DNA of 64,000 bases from Alloprevotella sp. Lung230 (GTDB lineage Bacteria > Bacteroidota > Bacteroidia > Bacteroidales > Bacteroidaceae), in assembly GCF_014385435.1 (NCBI RefSeq), contig NZ_JACSUD010000001.1, positions 310,001-374,000 of the forward strand, read 5' to 3'. Below, one piece after another: positions 61,569 to 64,000 of this stretch. Under the pieces are notes generated by a model. The model saw nothing but the letters and a program-made list of their open reading frames with translations. It had not been told where the DNA came from and ran no database searches. The number at the start of each line of letters is the position of its first letter. The first letter of the stretch is position 1. The position numbers were made by a program, and so were the translations under genes.

Positions 61569-62804
61569 ATGAACAAAGGTACTCATTTCTTCGGACAGCC
61601 GATGTACGGTCAGCTTATAAGTTTGCTCGACAAAGCGCAAATTCTTCGTATCAGTCAAGAAAACGGTGGAGAACACTACGTCAAACACTCCGATGCTTGG
61701 CAACACTTGGTCGTTATGCTCTATGCAGTGGTCAAACGCTTTGACTCCCTGCGCGAAATTGTGGCATCTATGCTACCCGAAGCCCGTAAATTGGGACATT
61801 TGGGCATTAACGCCATGCCGCGTCGCTCCACACTCTCGGACGCCAACCTGCGCCGCAACGAATGTATCTTCGAAGCCATTTACCGAGAGCTGTATGCCAC
61901 TTATAAGCACGTGCTTTCCGCGGACAGCCGACGGCGCGGGTGTCCAAAGTGGATCGAACGCTTGCAAATCATCGATTCGACGACCATTTCGCTCTTCTCC
62001 AATCTCATTTTCAAAGGTGTCGGACGGCATCCGAAGACAGGGAAAAAGAAGGGCGGGATCAAAGTCCACGCCAATATTCATGCCAACGAGTTTGTGCCCT
62101 CCGATATCCGCTTCACCTCGGCGGAAAAGGGTGATTCCTTTATGCTCCGCCCCTCCAACTACCACTGCGGCGATATCTTGGCCTTTGACAGAGCTTATAT
62201 CGACTACGCCAAGTTTGAAGAAATGACGGAAGCCGGCGTGAAGTATGTCACCAAGATGAAGAAGAATCTCCGGTACGAAACCCTTGAAGATGTGATGTAT
62301 ATGACCTCGGAAGAGGTGATGGTATACCGCGTGCAGCAAGTGGTGTTCACCAAACGGAGCAAAGGAGGAGAGGAACTAAAACACCGGGCAAGAATCATCA
62401 CCTACGCTGACCGTAAGAAGCACAAAACCAAACTGATCTCGCTGCTTACCAATGACATGGAAATGTCGATTCAGGACATCATCGAGATCTATCGCCAAAG
62501 GTGGGAGATAGAACTACTTTTCAAGCAACTCAAACAGAATTTTCCCCTCAGATATTTCTATGGAGAGAGCGCCAATGCCATCAAAATTCAGATTTGGGTC
62601 ACATTGATTGCCAATTTACTGCTCATGGTGCTGCAAAAGCGGATCAAACGCAATTGGAGTTTCTCTAATTTGGCCACGATGGTGCGCATCATGCTCATGT
62701 ACTACATTAACTGCTATAGTTTCTTCGAGCATCCGGAAAAAGATTGGTCGAAGATTTTGGATACCCACGATAAGCCACCCGCCGAACCTTCACTCTTTGA
62801 CTAA
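61569..62804 (+). CDS. IS4-family transposase (DUF4372 type)
   Basis: The 411-residue protein starts MNKGTHFFGQPMYGQLISLL, the N-terminal DUF4372 module, then the IS4 DDE core: RLQIIDSTTISLFSNLIFKG (first Asp), GDILAFDRAYIDYAKFEEMT (second Asp) and IIEIYRQRWEIELLFKQLKQ with NFPLRYFYGESANAIKIQIW, the Y-(2)-R-(3)-E-(6)-K signature. All parts are intact. An in-frame ATG nine bases upstream (61560) is also possible; the ORF's more upstream codon at 61542 overlaps the -7 box and is rejected. It inserted right after qatD. Confidence 0.9.
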   Translation: MNKGTHFFGQPMYGQLISLLDKAQILRISQENGGEHYVKHSDAWQHLVVMLYAVVKRFDSLREIVASMLPEARKLGHLGINAMPRRSTLSDANLRRNECIFEAIYRELYATYKHVLSADSRRRGCPKWIERLQIIDSTTISLFSNLIFKGVGRHPKTGKKKGGIKVHANIHANEFVPSDIRFTSAEKGDSFMLRPSNYHCGDILAFDRAYIDYAKFEEMTEAGVKYVTKMKKNLRYETLEDVMYMTSEEVMVYRVQQVVFTKRSKGGEELKHRARIITYADRKKHKTKLISLLTNDMEMSIQDIIEIYRQRWEIELLFKQLKQNFPLRYFYGESANAIKIQIWVTLIANLLLMVLQKRIKRNWSFSNLATMVRIMLMYYINCYSFFEHPEKDWSKILDTHDKPPAEPSLFD

Positions 62805-63000
62805 GGGGGCTTACTTTTCGAAAAAGGAATCCGCAATGCCTATGGATGGGCGTTGCGGATAGGGAAAATGTGTCGTTTTGAAGTTTAGCGGACAGCAATA
62901 ATATTAATTTAGAAGAGAATCAAGTTTGTGAAAATAGCCATATAATCCCCAAGAAGTTTTGCAACTCTTTGCTGGAATACTTTCTTTTTGGGGTGTAATA

Positions 63001-63038
63001 AAGGGTGTAAATCACATAACTTTCTGATTTACACCCTT
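63001..63038 (-). terminator. Hairpin downstream of tRNA-Ser
   Basis: A perfect 14-bp stem AAGGGTGTAAATCA (63001-63014) and TGATTTACACCCTT (63025-63038), 10-base loop, just 5 bases past the tRNA 3' end. A further GGGGTGTAATA copy lies beside it. The following minus-strand sequence is only weakly T-rich. Confidence 0.6.
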
Positions 63039-63042
63039 GTTT

Positions 63043-63130
<88 letters not shown>

Positions 63131-63260
63131 TGGGAGTGGAATTGGTAAAGATGAAATAGGATCCCTTTTGGAAAACCACGAAGGTATCTGATTCGGCTGC
63201 AAAAGTACAATCAAAAAACGACGTGAGCAAGCCTTTTCTTCGCTTTTTTCGTCACCTGCC

Positions 63261-63380
63261 CGATTTTGAAAGTACGACGACGGTACGGTACGACGACGGT
63301 ACGACGACGGTACGTACAGATTTTGAAAGTACGTACAAGTTTTGAAAGTATAGGTTTTGAAAGTGCAACAGATTTTGAAT
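63261..63380. repeat. GTACGACGACG and TTTTGAAAGT repeat cluster
   Basis: Three to four copies of GTACGACGACG(G) (63272-63314) are followed by four spaced copies of GATTTTGAAAGT-like words up to 63380. The first 22 bases (CGATTTTGAAAGTACGACGA plus CG) match copy A at 48167-48188. It lies between pyrD and tRNA-Ser; nothing else is seen in 63131-63413. Confidence 0.75.
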
Positions 63381-63413
63381 ATACACATTTCGGCAGAAGC
63401 AGAAGCCAACTCC

Positions 63414-64000
63414 TCAGACGACTCCGATGATGTCGTGCAGGTCGCGGATGCCGTGGCTGTCGCACCATTCGTTGATGCCGTCAATGACTTTAAGAGTGAC
63501 GGTGGGGTCGATGAAGTTGGCCGTACCGATTTGGACAGCGGTGGCGCCGCACATGAGAAACTCGATGGCGTCGTGGGCATTCATAATCCCTCCCAAACCG
63601 ATGACGGGGATGCGCACAGCTTTGGCCACTTGGTGCACCATGCGCAAAGCGACGGGCTTGACGCAAGGGCCGGAAAGTCCGCCCGTTCCGATGCTCAGCC
63701 GGGAGCATCGGCGCTCGATGTCGACGCTCATGCCCATGAGGGTGTTGATGAGCGAAACGCTGTCGGCGCCCTCAGCTTCGACAGCGCGAGCAATTTCGGC
63801 GATGTCGGTGACATTGGGGGAAAGTTTGACAATCAGGGTCTTCGGATAGGCCGCCCGCACGGCTCTGACGACGGAAGCAGCTCCGGCACACGTTACACCA
63901 AAGGCCATACCGCCGTCGTGTACGTTGGGACAGGAGATATTGAGTTCGATGGCGGGAATGCGGTCTAACGCTGCGACCTTTTCAGCGCACGCGGCATAGT
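63414..64000 (-). CDS. pyrD: Dihydroorotate dehydrogenase, class 1B (partial)
   Basis: PyrD oxidises dihydroorotate to orotate in pyrimidine synthesis. About 195 C-terminal residues are in the window; the gene runs off the right edge. Clear features are [20 protein letters not shown] (FMN and substrate-binding NxSCPN), [40 protein letters not shown], the [19 protein letters not shown] segment, [19 protein letters not shown] and [12 protein letters not shown]. This pattern fits the class 1B catalytic subunit, which works with the PyrK electron-transfer protein, expected upstream outside the window. The apparent ORF start at 63908 is internal. Confidence 0.93.
   Translation of the reverse strand, partial: YAACAEKVAALDRIPAIELNISCPNVHDGGMAFGVTCAGAASVVRAVRAAYPKTLIVKLSPNVTDIAEIARAVEAEGADSVSLINTLMGMSVDIERRCSRLSIGTGGLSGPCVKPVALRMVHQVAKAVRIPVIGLGGIMNAHDAIEFLMCGATAVQIGTANFIDPTVTLKVIDGINEWCDSHGIRDLHDIIGVV

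Larger units (their letters stand above)
61461..62900 (+). mobile_element. IS4-like insertion sequence (1,440 bp)
   Basis: Terminal inverted repeats ATTGCTGTCCGGTAAA (left, 61461) and, reversed, ATTGCTGTCCGCTAAA (right, ending 62899-62900) are clear. The flanks repeat ATATTAATTT at 61451-61460 and 62901-62910, a 9-10 bp target duplication (one base is ambiguous with the repeat end). It carries one complete transposase gene. The duplication is perfect, so the insertion is recent. Confidence 0.9.

Overview
The window comes from a member of the Bacteroidota, order Bacteroidales (Prevotella/Alloprevotella/Porphyromonas-like; genus not resolved). The evidence is a type IX secretion gene (sprA), cargo with type IX sorting tails, SusC/SusD pairs, lipoproteins with acidic residues after the lipobox cysteine, glycine-lipid type acyltransferases, tRNA genes without encoded CCA, and repeated promoters of the Bacteroidota form TTG-N18-20-TAnnTTTG.

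Layout. 1-5.8 kb (minus): sprA, running off the left edge, behind ruvA. 6.4-11.4 kb (plus): a periplasmic/surface cluster with a TlpA thioredoxin, a DUF6029-like barrel, two Omp28-like CxxC proteins and a protein with a type IX tail. 11.5-20.7 kb (plus): conserved housekeeping and envelope genes (hpt, adk, obgE, a flippase/FAD protein/glycosyltransferase set, pgeF, rsmE, a sugar-kinase-like gene and a stand-alone RapZ C-domain), many overlapping by a few bases, followed by a TonB-dependent receptor to 23.2 kb. 23.9-42.2 kb (minus): one 18-kb operon of two SusC/SusD pairs interleaved with three fasciclin-domain (FAS1) surface lipoproteins, with a near-consensus promoter at its head. 43-47 kb: a truncated SemiSWEET gene, a DUF481-like protein, a MarR regulator and kbl. 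47-56.4 kb: an IS30 element, an outer-membrane barrel, a decayed IS630, tRNA-Leu(CAA), manC, a glycine-lipid acyltransferase pair and an IS30 remnant. 56.5-61.4 kb: an AT-rich four-gene cassette that reads as a complete QatABCD anti-phage defence system, behind a truncated HTH-regulator stub. 61.4-62.9 kb: an IS4-like element with a 9-10 bp target duplication. 63-64 kb: tRNA-Ser(CGA), a short repeat cluster and the 3' part of pyrD.

Non-coding structure is unusually rich. Four copies of a non-autonomous MITE-like element (about 93-220 bp, ends AGTAGGT...ACCTACT, one copy flanked by TA) lie at 23.56, 43.22, 45.49 and 53.19 kb. One copy supplies part of the manC stop codon and another cuts the SemiSWEET gene after about 24 codons. 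Separate short palindromic tandem arrays occupy intergenic spaces at 6.1, 23.4, 44.4 and 55.4 kb, and a 22-24 bp motif recurs at 48.16, 53.34 and 63.26 kb.

The most notable systems are the Qat defence island and the FAS1-SusCD operon, which has no hydrolase or regulator and so does not look like a normal polysaccharide utilisation locus. All calls come from reading the sequence; family names rest on recalled motifs, not on searches.
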